Part shown: piece after piece, positions 1-8,820 of the stretch
How the letters are laid out: each line of letters starts with the position of its first letter
Numbering within the stretch: the stretch's first letter is position 1
NCBI GenBank assembly: GCA_002361775.1
Contig: DETV01000038.1
Location: forward strand, 1 to 64,000
DNA length: 64,000 bases
Direction: 5' to 3'
Source: Eubacterium sp. UBA3279
GTDB lineage: Bacteria; Bacillota; Clostridia; Lachnospirales; Lachnospiraceae
Notes under the pieces: model-generated
The model's input: the letters and a program-made list of their open reading frames with translations, nothing else
The model's database searches: none
What the model was told of the DNA's origin: nothing
Program-made: the position numbers and the translations under genes

Positions 1-108
1 TCACTTGAAGCTGTTTTGAAACTGGTAGGGTAGTTTTGTGCAAATTTCAATATTTGCTCATTTATAGTTGAAAAAATAAAACCACAGGAAACGATAGAAC
101 TTACCGGT

Positions 109-783
109 GTGCTGGAAGCTTCCCCTATGACAGAACAAAAAAGTATCCCCCTGGAGTTTTCTTTCGATTATGAAAATGACAAGGGAACCGCATATACCAG
201 TACGGAAATTATTTATGTTTCGGTACTCCAGTCTGTACAGGTGATTTTTGGAGGCATAAATTTGCCGGAGAAAGTATATTCTCTGGAAACAGTATCTGCA
301 GGAGTGCAGATACAAAATGTGGGAAAAGCCCCTGTGTATAATGTGAGAGTGGAATTGGCTGTGCCAGGTTTATTTCCAACCACCGGTGTATTTGCAGGAA
401 ATATGGAACCGGGTGATTCATCGGAGGGAAGTATGAAAATCTATGTGGGAAATAAAAAGATGAAGAGTGCCGGGGAGGAAGCAGAGGGGGAAGAAAAAGA
501 AAAATATGGATCGGTTACAGGAATTATCCGCCTTACATATGAAGATGCTTTTGGAAAAACATATACCCAGGAACAGGAAATTACTACTGTGATACAAAAG
601 CCCAAGATCACAGAATTAAAGGTGGAGGAAGAAAAAAAAGAGACAAATCAGTGGTGGGTGGCATCTCTTGTGATTCTTTTCCTTCTGTTTATTTCAAGTA
701 TGGCTGTGATGGGACGGAAATTGAAAAAGCAAAGAGAAATGCTGACGGATTTGCAGATAAAGGAGATCCAACGTGAAGAATAA
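109..783 (+). CDS. C-terminal part of a membrane-anchored surface protein, 5' end unresolved
   Basis: The readable frame gives an extracellular beta-rich segment (residues about 1-150, with the 'VGKAPVYNVRVEL' type strand pattern seen in CARDB/NEW3-like domains), an acidic Lys/Glu-rich linker, one membrane segment near residues 180-200 (WWVASLVILFLLF) and a short basic cytoplasmic tail. The frame is open back to position 34 but meets a TAG at 31-33, and the GTG at 109 has no ribosome site, so the true start lies outside a break or the gene is a 5'-truncated pseudogene. It overlaps the next gene by 11 bases, suggesting one operon. No catalytic motif is visible; a surface or exporter-associated role is inferred. 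Confidence 0.55.
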   Translation: MLEASPMTEQKSIPLEFSFDYENDKGTAYTSTEIIYVSVLQSVQVIFGGINLPEKVYSLETVSAGVQIQNVGKAPVYNVRVELAVPGLFPTTGVFAGNMEPGDSSEGSMKIYVGNKKMKSAGEEAEGEEKEKYGSVTGIIRLTYEDAFGKTYTQEQEITTVIQKPKITELKVEEEKKETNQWWVASLVILFLLFISSMAVMGRKLKKQREMLTDLQIKEIQREE

Positions 784-1504
784 AAACAGATTCGCAGTTC
801 TGTTTCTGCCTTTATTTCTGGCAGTTTCCCTGTTGGTCTGGCTGGTGGGAGACATAATAAAAGAAGAGAAAAAAACAGAAAATCTCTGGTTGGTAGAAGC
901 AGAATCTGTTCAGAGGGATATTCCGGAAACAGTGCTTACAGATATGGAAACCATGAAGGGATTGGAAAAAGCATGGATCATTTTGGAAAAAGAAGTAAGG
1001 GTACAGGTGGAAAATTACTATCTGGATACTACAATACAGGGTGTGGATCTGGAGACATTTCCCCTGACCGTGGTGGCTTCTGCAGGAAAGAAAAATCAGG
1101 GAACAATTCCGCTGTTGGCGGTGGGAGAAGATTTTTTTTCAGAGCTTAAAGATGACCGGGAGAAATCGGTAAGTAAACGGCAAAGAGAAATTTTGCGGGA
1201 AAATCTGGATACACTGGAGCTAAAATTAGAAATTTCTTCGGGAGAAAAGGAAGAGGAATTTTCTCAAAAGGAGGAAACTTCGGGAGAGATTCTTGGTCTG
1301 GTAAAAGGAAATGGTTTCTATATGGAAACAGAGCAGATGAAACAGTGGCTCAACGCCCAGGGTACATCAGGGGAAAGAAAAAAGGTTCTTTTACAAATCA
1401 GGGGAGATCACAGGGCAAAGCAGGCAGAAAACAGTCTGACAAAGGCGGGATTTCAGGTTGAGGCAAGGCTTTTTGGAGAGAACGGGAGTAACACAGTGAA
1501 ATAG
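773..1504 (+). CDS. Hypothetical membrane-anchored extracytoplasmic protein
   Basis: 243 residues. Starts at GTG 773 with AAGGAG at 760-765, inside the end of the previous gene. An N-terminal hydrophobic segment (residues about 8-26) followed by a charged region fits a signal anchor with the rest outside the cell; the remainder is Glu/Lys-rich with scattered beta strands. I recognise no family. The coupling to the preceding single-pass protein suggests the two work together, for instance as parts of a MacB/FtsX-like assembly whose other parts lie upstream, but nothing here proves that. The coding end runs into a hairpin terminator. Confidence 0.6.
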   Translation: MKNKNRFAVLFLPLFLAVSLLVWLVGDIIKEEKKTENLWLVEAESVQRDIPETVLTDMETMKGLEKAWIILEKEVRVQVENYYLDTTIQGVDLETFPLTVVASAGKKNQGTIPLLAVGEDFFSELKDDREKSVSKRQREILRENLDTLELKLEISSGEKEEEFSQKEETSGEILGLVKGNGFYMETEQMKQWLNAQGTSGERKKVLLQIRGDHRAKQAENSLTKAGFQVEARLFGENGSNTVK

Positions 1505-1522
1505 TGTTATCTCCCGTTTTAG
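1481..1522 (+). terminator. Intrinsic terminator overlapping the 3' end of the 773-1504 gene
   Basis: A stem AACGGGAG-T-AACAC (1481-1494) pairs with GTGTTATCTCCCGTT (1504-1518) with one bulge, followed by a short T run. The stop codon lies in the right arm. Confidence 0.7.
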
Positions 1523-1535
1523 CGTATTTGAAGCC

Positions 1536-2324
1536 CTATTTTGTATAATGTTTTTCCAGAAGATTGAGAATAGCATATAATCCCATGGCAATCATGCAAA
1601 GAAGGATGATAGACAGTAACATCCAGTCCAGTTTAAATACCTGACTGGAATAGATGATCAGATATCCCAGGCCTTTCCGGGCGCCGATAAATTCTCCGAT
1701 CACAACTCCTACCAGACAAAGACCGATATTTACTTTCATGGTACTTAAAAGGTAGGGAACAGAGGCGGGAAGAACCACCTTAAAGAGCTGATGTCTTTGT
1801 GTTCCGCCCAGGGTTTTGATCAGTTTCAGTTCATCAGGGTCGATTTCATGAAATCCGGTATAAAGACTGATGATGGAACCGAAGATAGCCACAGACATAC
1901 CTGCGACAATGATTGTTCGCATATTAGCTCCCAGCCAGACGATGAGAAGAGGGGCAAGAGCAGACTTGGGGAGGCTGTTCAAAACCACAAGATAAGGTTC
2001 CAAAATAGCAGAAAGCCTGGGAAAGAGCCATAAAGAAACAGAAACAAGTAAACTGAGAAGAATCACCAGAAGAAAACTGATGAGTGTTTCTGCCAGTGTG
2101 ATTCCAATATGGGAAAATAAATGTTGATGTCGGGTCAACTCCCGGAAAGTAAACAAAATCTTGGAGGGACTGCTGAAAATAAAGGAGTCTATCCAATGGA
2201 GGCGGGCGCTGATTTCCCAAAGCGCAAGAAAAAGAAAAAAGAGCAGTATCCGCATACTATGAATAAACTGCTTCTTCCTTTTTTCCCGGAGAATGTAGTT
2301 TTCCTGTAACAGAGATTTATTCAT
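1536..2324 (-). CDS. ABC transporter permease, NitT/TauT (SsuC) family
   Basis: 262 residues with about six membrane segments and the BPD_transp_1 fold. The region around 'EIDPDELKLIKTLGGTQRHQLFKVVLPASVPYL' is the EAA loop that contacts the ATPase. This family imports nitrate, sulfonates, taurine or pyrimidine precursors; the sequence alone does not say which. It overlaps the upstream ATPase gene by 8 bases, so the two are translationally coupled. No substrate-binding protein gene is adjacent, so the pair either uses one encoded elsewhere or lost it. Confidence 0.85.
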   Translation of the reverse strand: MNKSLLQENYILREKRKKQFIHSMRILLFFLFLALWEISARLHWIDSFIFSSPSKILFTFRELTRHQHLFSHIGITLAETLISFLLVILLSLLVSVSLWLFPRLSAILEPYLVVLNSLPKSALAPLLIVWLGANMRTIIVAGMSVAIFGSIISLYTGFHEIDPDELKLIKTLGGTQRHQLFKVVLPASVPYLLSTMKVNIGLCLVGVVIGEFIGARKGLGYLIIYSSQVFKLDWMLLSIILLCMIAMGLYAILNLLEKHYTK

Positions 2325-3084
2325 GAGGATTCAGCTCCTTCCATATTCTGTTAAAATAATTTTTAAAATCAGGGGCATTACGGGCATTCATAGGTGTTTT
2401 GTCTTCGATATCCAAAATGACGGGAATCTCACACCGGACTGTGGCGGGAGAATTTGACAAAACAATGATCCGGTCAGACATACTGATCGCTTCTGAGATA
2501 TCGTGAGTGACTAAAAGCGCTGTCTGTTTTTCTTTTTTTATGATTTTACCGATATCGTCGCTTACGTGGAGCCGTGTCTGATAATCCAGAGCAGAAAAAG
2601 GTTCATCCAGGAGAAGAAGAGAAGGTTCCAGAGCCAAAGTCCGGATCAAGGCTGCTCTTTGACGCATCCCTCCGGAAAGCTGAGAAGGGTGAGCCTGTTT
2701 GAAAGCTGCAAGTCCGTAATCGGTTAAAAGCTGTTCTACCCGGTCTAAACGGTCTTTTGTTATCTTTTTCTGAATTTCCAGGCCAAGGATTACATTTTCG
2801 TAAATGGTCCGCCATTCAAAAAGATGATCTTTTTGAAGCATATAACCAATGGTGACCTGAGACTGTTCCAAAGGGGTGTTTTGTATGGTGATGGTTCCCT
2901 TTTCCGGTTTTAAAAGACCGGCGATCAGATTCAGAATCGTACTTTTTCCACAGCCGCTGGGTCCCACAAGAGAGACAAACTCTCCTTTGTTGAGAGAAAA
3001 ACTGATATGAGAAAGGGCAGGAATTTCTCCATCCATGGTATGGTAAGACATTCCAATGTCCTGAAGTTTTAGAAAATCTGTCAT
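2317..3084 (-). CDS. ABC transporter ATP-binding protein, nitrate/sulfonate type
   Basis: 255 residues from the ATG at 3084, which has GGAGG five bases upstream; a longer frame upstream has no ribosome site. Shows Walker A GPSGCGKST, signature LSGGMRQRA, Walker B LLLLDEPFSALD and the H-loop 'LLVTHDISEA', so it is a complete nucleotide-binding domain. It energises the permease immediately downstream. The family includes SsuB, TauB and ThiZ-like proteins. The substrate is unknown. Confidence 0.88.
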   Translation of the reverse strand: MTDFLKLQDIGMSYHTMDGEIPALSHISFSLNKGEFVSLVGPSGCGKSTILNLIAGLLKPEKGTITIQNTPLEQSQVTIGYMLQKDHLFEWRTIYENVILGLEIQKKITKDRLDRVEQLLTDYGLAAFKQAHPSQLSGGMRQRAALIRTLALEPSLLLLDEPFSALDYQTRLHVSDDIGKIIKKEKQTALLVTHDISEAISMSDRIIVLSNSPATVRCEIPVILDIEDKTPMNARNAPDFKNYFNRIWKELNPHE

Positions 3085-3220
3085 GAAAACCTCCTTGAAG
3101 CAGGTATATACTGTTACATATTTTATCATATGAAAAAAGAAGAAGGAGGTGCAAATGGGGGAAAATTGTCTCGGAATTCTTAAGAATTATTTACAAAAGA
3201 GTAATATTTATGGAAGTTCC

Positions 3221-3249
3221 TTGTGAGTAAGGAGAATATCGGATATAAT
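3221..3249 (+). promoter_or_regulatory. Promoter of the PAP2-pssA-psd operon
   Basis: TTGTGA (3221-3226) and TATAAT (3244-3249) are 17 bases apart, about 30 bases before the first gene of the phospholipid operon. Confidence 0.7.
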
Positions 3250-3279
3250 AGCACTAGCTTATGAAAAGGGAGTTTATGT

Positions 3280-3996
3280 ATGAGAAAATGGCTGAAAAGA
3301 TATATTGATCCGTGGCTGCCTCTTTATTATATTGTTCCGTTTGTTTTTTCCGTGAGTCTGAATACGGTGGTTTATTATGGAACACAGTGGATGACCAGAG
3401 GATGGAAACACTGGAATATGGAGACATTTTTGGATGGGAAGATACCATTGATTCCTGAATTTACAGGAATTTATTTTCTGTTCTTTCTTTTTTGTACCGT
3501 CAGTCATATAGTCATAGCTCACCAGGGAAAGGAACTTGCCTATCAGTTTATTGCATCCGATATGCTTTCCAGACTGATCTGCGGCTTCTTTTTTCTTGTC
3601 CTGCCCACAACCAATATCCGGCCTATGGGAGCAGGAACCGGTTTGGGAGCAGATATGCTCCGGCTTTTATATGATATGGATTATCCGGTTAATCTGTTTC
3701 CGTCCATTCATTGTCTTGCCAGTTGGATGTGTTTTGTGGCAGTTCGCTTTTCCAGACGGCTTCCTTTGTGGTATAAAGGTGTGACTGGTGTGATCGCCGG
3801 ACTGATCTGTTTTTCCACTCTGGCAGTAAAACAGCATGTGATTGCTGATGTGGCAGCGGGAATTTTTCTGGCAGAATTTCTGATGTTTTTTTCGGCAAAG
3901 ATCCACTGGTATGGATGGATAGAAAGAAAAATGGAAAATTTGTCCTGTCGGATATTCGGCAGAGAAAACGTAGAAGAAAGTGAAAAAAATTTATGA
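3280..3996 (+). CDS. PAP2-superfamily membrane phosphatase
   Basis: 238 residues, six predicted membrane segments. The PAP2 motifs are present: an Arg-Pro motif (TTNIRP) near residue 110, a PS-x-H motif (FPSIHCLASW) near 145, and a His...Asp motif (KQHVIADVAAG) near 187. This family removes phosphate from lipid phosphates such as phosphatidic acid or undecaprenyl pyrophosphate. ATG 3280 has AAAGGGAG upstream. It overlaps the next gene by four bases and heads an operon with phosphatidylserine synthase and decarboxylase, so a lipid substrate is likely; the exact one is not determined. Confidence 0.82.
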   Translation: MRKWLKRYIDPWLPLYYIVPFVFSVSLNTVVYYGTQWMTRGWKHWNMETFLDGKIPLIPEFTGIYFLFFLFCTVSHIVIAHQGKELAYQFIASDMLSRLICGFFFLVLPTTNIRPMGAGTGLGADMLRLLYDMDYPVNLFPSIHCLASWMCFVAVRFSRRLPLWYKGVTGVIAGLICFSTLAVKQHVIADVAAGIFLAEFLMFFSAKIHWYGWIERKMENLSCRIFGRENVEESEKNL

Positions 3997-5039
3997 AAAA
4001 CAGGAAAAAAATCATAGGAAATGGTATTTTTCTGATTCTGGTATTTGCTCTCACCATGTATGGAGTTTTTCATGGAGAAGATCTTGGCCAGATCAAAGAT
4101 ACGATTCAGAGGGCTAATATCTGGTATTTATTGCCTGCTGTAATTTGTGTGGTGGTATTTATCTGGGGAGAATCCGTGATCATCCATTATCTTATGAAAA
4201 TCCTTCAATTTAAGATGAAACGGTGGAAATGTTTTCTGATCTCGTCAGTGGGCTTTTTCTTCAGTTGCATTACCCCATCTGCCAGCGGCGGTCAGCCCAT
4301 GCAGATGGTATATATGAAAAAAGAAAAGATTCCTCTGCCAATTTCATCTCTGGTGTTGATGATCGTAACGATAACCTATAAAATGGTGCTGGTATTGGTG
4401 GGATTATTTCTTTTATTCTTTCAGCATGGATTTGTAAAGAAATACTTACACGGCATCATGCCGGTATTTTATCTGGGAATTATTTTGAATGTGGTCTGTG
4501 TGGCCGTGTTACTGCTTTTGGTTTTTCATCCTCTGCTGATGAATAAAATCATGACGAAAGGGTATGGTTTTCTGGTAAAATTACATCTGATGAAAAACAA
4601 ACCCAGCAGAATGAAAAAGCTGGATGATTCCATGGAATTATACTGTGAGACGGCGTCATTTTTCAAAAGTCATATTGGTGTTATGATTATTGTCTTTTTA
4701 CTGACACTGTTTCAGAGGATTATTCTTTTTATGGTTACATATTTCGTATATCGTTCCTTTGGTCTTGCCCGGTATGGAATATATGATCTTACCATGCTGC
4801 AGGCGGTGATAGCTGTGGCAGTGGATATGCTGCCATTGCCAGGAGGAATGGGAATTTCTGAGAAATTATTCTCCATTATCTTTGCTCCGGTATTTGGTTC
4901 AGTACTTCTTTTACCGGGTATGATCTTAAGCAGAGGATTGAGCTATTATACGGAACTTTTAGTAAGCGCTGTGATGACAATGGCAGCTCATTTAATTTTG
5001 GGAAGAGGAAGGCAGTCAGTTCAGACGAAAATACAATAG
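3993..5039 (+). CDS. Lysylphosphatidylglycerol synthase-type integral membrane protein (UPF0104)
   Basis: 348 residues with about eight membrane segments, matching the stand-alone transmembrane domain found in MprF (LPG_synthase_TM) without the aminoacyl-transferase domain. Conserved patches include 'ITPSASGGQPMQMVYM' and 'LPLPGGMGISE'. Relatives are thought to move lipids or polyprenyl-linked sugars across the membrane. The ATGA overlap with the PAP2 gene and the following pssA/psd genes place it in phospholipid metabolism. No Lys-transferase function is expected because the soluble catalytic domain is missing. Confidence 0.82.
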   Translation: MKNRKKIIGNGIFLILVFALTMYGVFHGEDLGQIKDTIQRANIWYLLPAVICVVVFIWGESVIIHYLMKILQFKMKRWKCFLISSVGFFFSCITPSASGGQPMQMVYMKKEKIPLPISSLVLMIVTITYKMVLVLVGLFLLFFQHGFVKKYLHGIMPVFYLGIILNVVCVAVLLLLVFHPLLMNKIMTKGYGFLVKLHLMKNKPSRMKKLDDSMELYCETASFFKSHIGVMIIVFLLTLFQRIILFMVTYFVYRSFGLARYGIYDLTMLQAVIAVAVDMLPLPGGMGISEKLFSIIFAPVFGSVLLLPGMILSRGLSYYTELLVSAVMTMAAHLILGRGRQSVQTKIQ

Positions 5040-5055
5040 AAAAGAGGAAATTATT

Positions 5056-5673
5056 TTGATAGGGTTTTATAATTATACAGTAATATTGACGTATATGAGT
5101 TTATTAAGTTCAATAGCGGGGATGATGTTTACCGTAAACGGATATTTTAAGACAGCTTTGGCCTGTCTGGCTTTCTCCGGGCTTTGTGATATGTTTGATG
5201 GAAAGGTGGCCAGAAGAAAAAAGGACAGGACAGAGGATGAGAAAAATTTTGGTATTCAGATAGATTCTCTTTGTGATGTGATCTGTTTTGGCGCATTTCC
5301 TGTATTGCTTGCATACCGGATGGGCGTTAACAGTATTCCCGGGATATTTATTCTGATGTGGTATGGAATGAATGGAGTGGTTCGTCTGGGCTTTTTTAAT
5401 GTTATGGAGACAAAACGGCAGGAAGAAACCGATGAGGTGAGAAAATATTACAGCGGACTGCCTATCACCTCCATAGCGATTATTCTGCCTTTGGTATGTG
5501 TGACCAAACCCTGGATTCCCTGTGATTTCCGGCTGCTTCTTCATTGTACGATGTTGATCGTGGGAACATTATTTGTAGTAAATTTCAAGGTGAGAAAACC
5601 GAAAAATATTACGCTGGCTATATTTGTGGGAATTGTGTGCCTGGCGTTGTTAAAGATTTTTCATGTGTTCTAA
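5056..5673 (+). CDS. pssA: CDP-diacylglycerol--serine O-phosphatidyltransferase
   Basis: 205 residues; TTG start at 5056 with AGAGGAAA upstream. The CDP-alcohol phosphatidyltransferase signature D-x2-DG-x2-AR-x(n)-G-x3-D-x3-D is visible from 'CDMFDGKVARR' to 'GIQIDSLCDV' (residues about 49-79). It makes phosphatidylserine from CDP-diacylglycerol and serine in the membrane. The following gene decarboxylates that product, which supports serine as acceptor rather than glycerol phosphate. Confidence 0.9.
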   Translation: MIGFYNYTVILTYMSLLSSIAGMMFTVNGYFKTALACLAFSGLCDMFDGKVARRKKDRTEDEKNFGIQIDSLCDVICFGAFPVLLAYRMGVNSIPGIFILMWYGMNGVVRLGFFNVMETKRQEETDEVRKYYSGLPITSIAIILPLVCVTKPWIPCDFRLLLHCTMLIVGTLFVVNFKVRKPKNITLAIFVGIVCLALLKIFHVF

Positions 5674-5686
5674 GAGGTGACAAGGG

Positions 5687-6550
5687 ATGAAATATGCGTT
5701 GAGAGACGGAACGAGATGGGAAGAAACTTCTTTTCAGGATCATTTTCTGGAAATTCTGTATGGAAATGTGTTTGGCCGCGGTCTTGTAAAAGTGTTGGTG
5801 TGTCCGGGAATATCTCGGCTGGGGGGCATTCTTTTGGATACCCGTTTTTCCGGACGGTTTGTGCCGGGGTTTGTGAAAAGGCACAGACTCTCTCCCGAAG
5901 TTTGGGAAAAACAGGAGTTTCGTTCCTACAATGAATTCTTTACCAGAAGACTGAAAAAAGGACAGAGAAAATTTCCGTGTCAGGAGGATATCCTTGGAAG
6001 TCCCTGCGATGGAAAATTAAGTGTTTATCCGATTTCGGAAAAGGGAAGATTTCCCATTAAACACACCTCTTACACAGTAGCTTCTTTGTTAAAAAACAGG
6101 AAACTGGCGGGCAGGTATTATGGGGGCACAGCCTGGGTATTTCGTTTGACGGTGGATGATTATCATCGGTATGCCTATCCGGATGACGGTGTAAAATCAA
6201 GTAACTACAGAATTCCCGGGATTTTTCATACGGTGAATCCCATCGCCAATGACCTGGAACCGATTTATAAAGAAAATACAAGAGAATACTGTCTGTTGCA
6301 TACTAAAAATTTCGGTACAGTACTGATGATGGAAGTAGGCGCCTTGATGGTGGGAAAAATCCACAATTATCAGGGGGCAGGGAAAATCAGCAAAGGGCAG
6401 GAAAAAGGCCGTTTTGAATTTGGAGGCTCCACCATTATTCTTCTTACAGAGCCGGGAAAAATTCAGGTGGATGAAGATATACGAAGAAATAGTATGGATG
6501 GATATGAAACAGTGGTAAAAATGGGTGAAAGAATCGGAAGGAAAAGATAG
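5687..6550 (+). CDS. psd: Phosphatidylserine decarboxylase proenzyme
   Basis: 287 residues. Converts phosphatidylserine to phosphatidylethanolamine using a pyruvoyl group. The self-cleavage site is a GGST sequence at residues 246-249 (the Gly-Ser bond, Ser248, becomes the pyruvoyl end), a clostridial variant of the LGST motif of E. coli. The upstream conserved segment 'VDDYHRYAYPDDG' carries the catalytic His/Asp. It follows pssA by 13 bases, completing a phosphatidylethanolamine pathway. Length is as expected for the bacterial family. Confidence 0.92.
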   Translation: MKYALRDGTRWEETSFQDHFLEILYGNVFGRGLVKVLVCPGISRLGGILLDTRFSGRFVPGFVKRHRLSPEVWEKQEFRSYNEFFTRRLKKGQRKFPCQEDILGSPCDGKLSVYPISEKGRFPIKHTSYTVASLLKNRKLAGRYYGGTAWVFRLTVDDYHRYAYPDDGVKSSNYRIPGIFHTVNPIANDLEPIYKENTREYCLLHTKNFGTVLMMEVGALMVGKIHNYQGAGKISKGQEKGRFEFGGSTIILLTEPGKIQVDEDIRRNSMDGYETVVKMGERIGRKR

Positions 6551-6552
6551 AT

Positions 6553-7212
6553 ATGGCAAATCAGAGAAATTTTCAGAAAGAAATGGAACAGGTGATCAGC
6601 AGACAAAAGCAGGACGGACACGTACCTGCTTTACTTTTACACAGTTGCTGCGCTCCCTGCAGCAGTTACGTTCTGGAGGCTTTGTCCAGAGACTTTTCAA
6701 TTACTGTATTTTATTACAATCCCAATATTTATCCGGAGGAGGAATATTGGAAACGGGTAGAGGAACAAAAAGAGTTTATTCGCAGACTTCCGGCGGTACA
6801 TCCGATTTCCTTTATGGAGGGAGTGTATGATAAAGAAAACTTTTATCAGGCAGTGAAGGGGCTGGAACATATTCCGGAAGGAGGAGAACGATGTTTTGCC
6901 TGCTTCCGGCTGCGTCTGGGGGAAGCGGTAAAAAGAGCAAAAGAAGGAAATTTTGATTATGTAACCACCACATTGACTATCAGTCCCATGAAAAATGCAG
7001 GTAAGTTAAATCAGATCGGGGAGGAACTGTGCAAAAAGGAAGGGGTATGCTGGCTGCCTTCTGATTTTAAAAAGAAAAACGGGTATAAACGGTCTACAGA
7101 ATTGTCCAGAGAATATGGGATGTACCGACAGGATTACTGTGGATGCGTATTTTCTTTGCGGGAAAGAGAACAGGAGAAAAAAGAACATCTTGCACAATTA
7201 TCCAAGGAGTGA
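6553..7212 (+). CDS. queH: Epoxyqueuosine reductase QueH
   Basis: 219 residues. The last step of queuosine synthesis in tRNA anticodons, reducing epoxyqueuosine; QueH is the non-B12 form that replaces QueG. Seen: an N-terminal HSCCAPCSS cysteine motif (residues about 30-38), 'YYNPNIYPEEEY', a CFACFRLRL motif near residue 117, and C-terminal 'YRQDYCGCVFS'. These four cysteine groups are the family's Fe-S and metal ligands. It follows psd by two bases so is probably co-transcribed, although its function is unrelated to lipids. Confidence 0.9.
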   Translation: MANQRNFQKEMEQVISRQKQDGHVPALLLHSCCAPCSSYVLEALSRDFSITVFYYNPNIYPEEEYWKRVEEQKEFIRRLPAVHPISFMEGVYDKENFYQAVKGLEHIPEGGERCFACFRLRLGEAVKRAKEGNFDYVTTTLTISPMKNAGKLNQIGEELCKKEGVCWLPSDFKKKNGYKRSTELSREYGMYRQDYCGCVFSLREREQEKKEHLAQLSKE

Positions 7213-7275
7213 TAAAATTTATTCGTGCTTTACCATGTAAAAGCCAAAAAGAATGAAAAAGAGAGGAAAGAGACT

Positions 7276-8655
7276 ATGGCACAGTTATGGGGAGGTCGTT
7301 TCACAAAAGAGACAGATCAGCTTGTATATAATTTTAATGCATCCATCAGTTTTGACCAGAAGTTTTTCCATCAGGACGTGAAGGGAAGCAAGGCACATGT
7401 GACCATGCTGGCAAAACAGGGAATTCTCACAGAAGCAGAAAGAGATGAAATCATTGGCGGTTTGGATTCTATTGTGGCAGATGTGGACGAGGGAAAACTG
7501 GAAATTACCAGTGAGTATGAGGATATTCACAGTTTTGTGGAAGCAAATCTGATTGAGAGAATTGGTGATACGGGAAAGAAACTTCATACAGGAAGAAGCA
7601 GAAATGATCAGGTGGCTCTGGATATGAAATTGTATGTAAGAGACGAAGTGGAGGAGCTGGATCATCTGGTAAAACAGCTTCTTACTACTTTGAACGGGAT
7701 CATGGAAGAAAATCTCCATACCTATATGCCGGGATTTACTCATTTACAGAAGGCGCAGCCAATTACTCTGGCTCATCATATGGGAGCCTATTTTGAGATG
7801 TTTAAAAGAGACAGAAGCCGTCTTTTTGATATTCGCAGCCGTATGAATCTTTGTCCCCTGGGAAGTGGCGCTCTGGCAGGAACCACATACCCTTTGGATC
7901 GGGCTTACAGCGCCCGGCTGTTAGAGTTTGACGGTCCTACATTAAACAGTATGGATTCTGTGGCAGACAGGGATTATGTGATTGAACTTTTATCAGCTCT
8001 GTCTACTATAATGATGCATCTGTCTCGGTTTTCCGAAGAGATCATTATCTGGAATTCCAATGAATATGGTTTTGTGGAGATCGATGACAGTTACAGTACA
8101 GGCAGCAGTATTATGCCTCAGAAAAAGAATCCGGATATTGCAGAGCTGGTAAGAGGAAAGACAGGACGGGTATATGGCGCATTAATGTCTCTTCTTACTA
8201 CTATGAAAGGACTTCCTCTGGCTTATAATAAGGATATGCAGGAGGATAAGGAACTGACCTTTGACGCTATAGATACAGTGAAAGGCTGTCTGGCTCTTTT
8301 TGACGGTATGCTTTCTACCATGAAGTTCCGAAAAGATGTAATGGAAGACAGCGCCAAACACGGATTTACTAATGCCACAGATGCGGCAGATTATCTGGTG
8401 AATCATGGAGTACCTTTCCGGGATGCGCATGGGATCGTAGGGAAGCTTGTGTTATACTGTCTGGAGAAAAAAATAGCTCTTGATGATATGACTCTGGAAG
8501 AGTATAAGAAAATCAGTCCGGTATTTGAAGAGGATATTTATCAGGCTATCCGTATCCGTACCTGTGTGGAAAAAAGAATGACTTTAGGCGCTCCAGGAGC
8601 AGAAATGATGGCTCAGATTGTAGAGGAAAATAAAAAATATTTGGAAGAAAAGTAA
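7276..8655 (+). CDS. argH: Argininosuccinate lyase
   Basis: 459 residues from ATG 7276 (GAGAGGAAAG upstream); an upstream in-frame GTG at 7225 has no ribosome site and adds residues not typical of the family. Splits argininosuccinate into arginine and fumarate. The N-terminal 'LWGGRFTKETD', the central 'HTGRSRNDQVALD' and the fumarase-superfamily signature GSSIMPQKKNP (residues about 277-287) are intact. No other arginine gene is adjacent; argG must lie elsewhere. Confidence 0.95.
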   Translation: MAQLWGGRFTKETDQLVYNFNASISFDQKFFHQDVKGSKAHVTMLAKQGILTEAERDEIIGGLDSIVADVDEGKLEITSEYEDIHSFVEANLIERIGDTGKKLHTGRSRNDQVALDMKLYVRDEVEELDHLVKQLLTTLNGIMEENLHTYMPGFTHLQKAQPITLAHHMGAYFEMFKRDRSRLFDIRSRMNLCPLGSGALAGTTYPLDRAYSARLLEFDGPTLNSMDSVADRDYVIELLSALSTIMMHLSRFSEEIIIWNSNEYGFVEIDDSYSTGSSIMPQKKNPDIAELVRGKTGRVYGALMSLLTTMKGLPLAYNKDMQEDKELTFDAIDTVKGCLALFDGMLSTMKFRKDVMEDSAKHGFTNATDAADYLVNHGVPFRDAHGIVGKLVLYCLEKKIALDDMTLEEYKKISPVFEEDIYQAIRIRTCVEKRMTLGAPGAEMMAQIVEENKKYLEEK

Positions 8656-8663
8656 AAAAACAG

Positions 8664-8692
8664 TTGCAATTTTGATAAAAGTGGTATAGTAT
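8664..8692 (+). promoter_or_regulatory. Likely promoter of asd
   Basis: TTGCAA at 8664-8669 and an AT-rich -10 (TATAGT 8685-8690 at 15-base spacing, or TAGTAT 8687-8692 at 17). The leader of about 125 bases to the start codon holds an imperfect stem (tgccttt/aaagaggca around 8741-8760) but I do not recognise a lysine riboswitch in it. Confidence 0.45.
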
Positions 8693-8820
8693 TACGTGGT
8701 AAATACAAATGTACGTCACAGAAAAACAAATGTGAACTGATGCCTTTATGAAAGAGGCAGACAGATAAGGTCAGAAAAAGACTATGTACATAAAAAACAA
8801 TAATGAGGAGTGAATGTGAC

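Noticed and set aside
8693..8820. Lysine riboswitch in front of asd.
   Set aside because: The leader is too short and lacks the conserved lysine-element core; only an imperfect stem is present.
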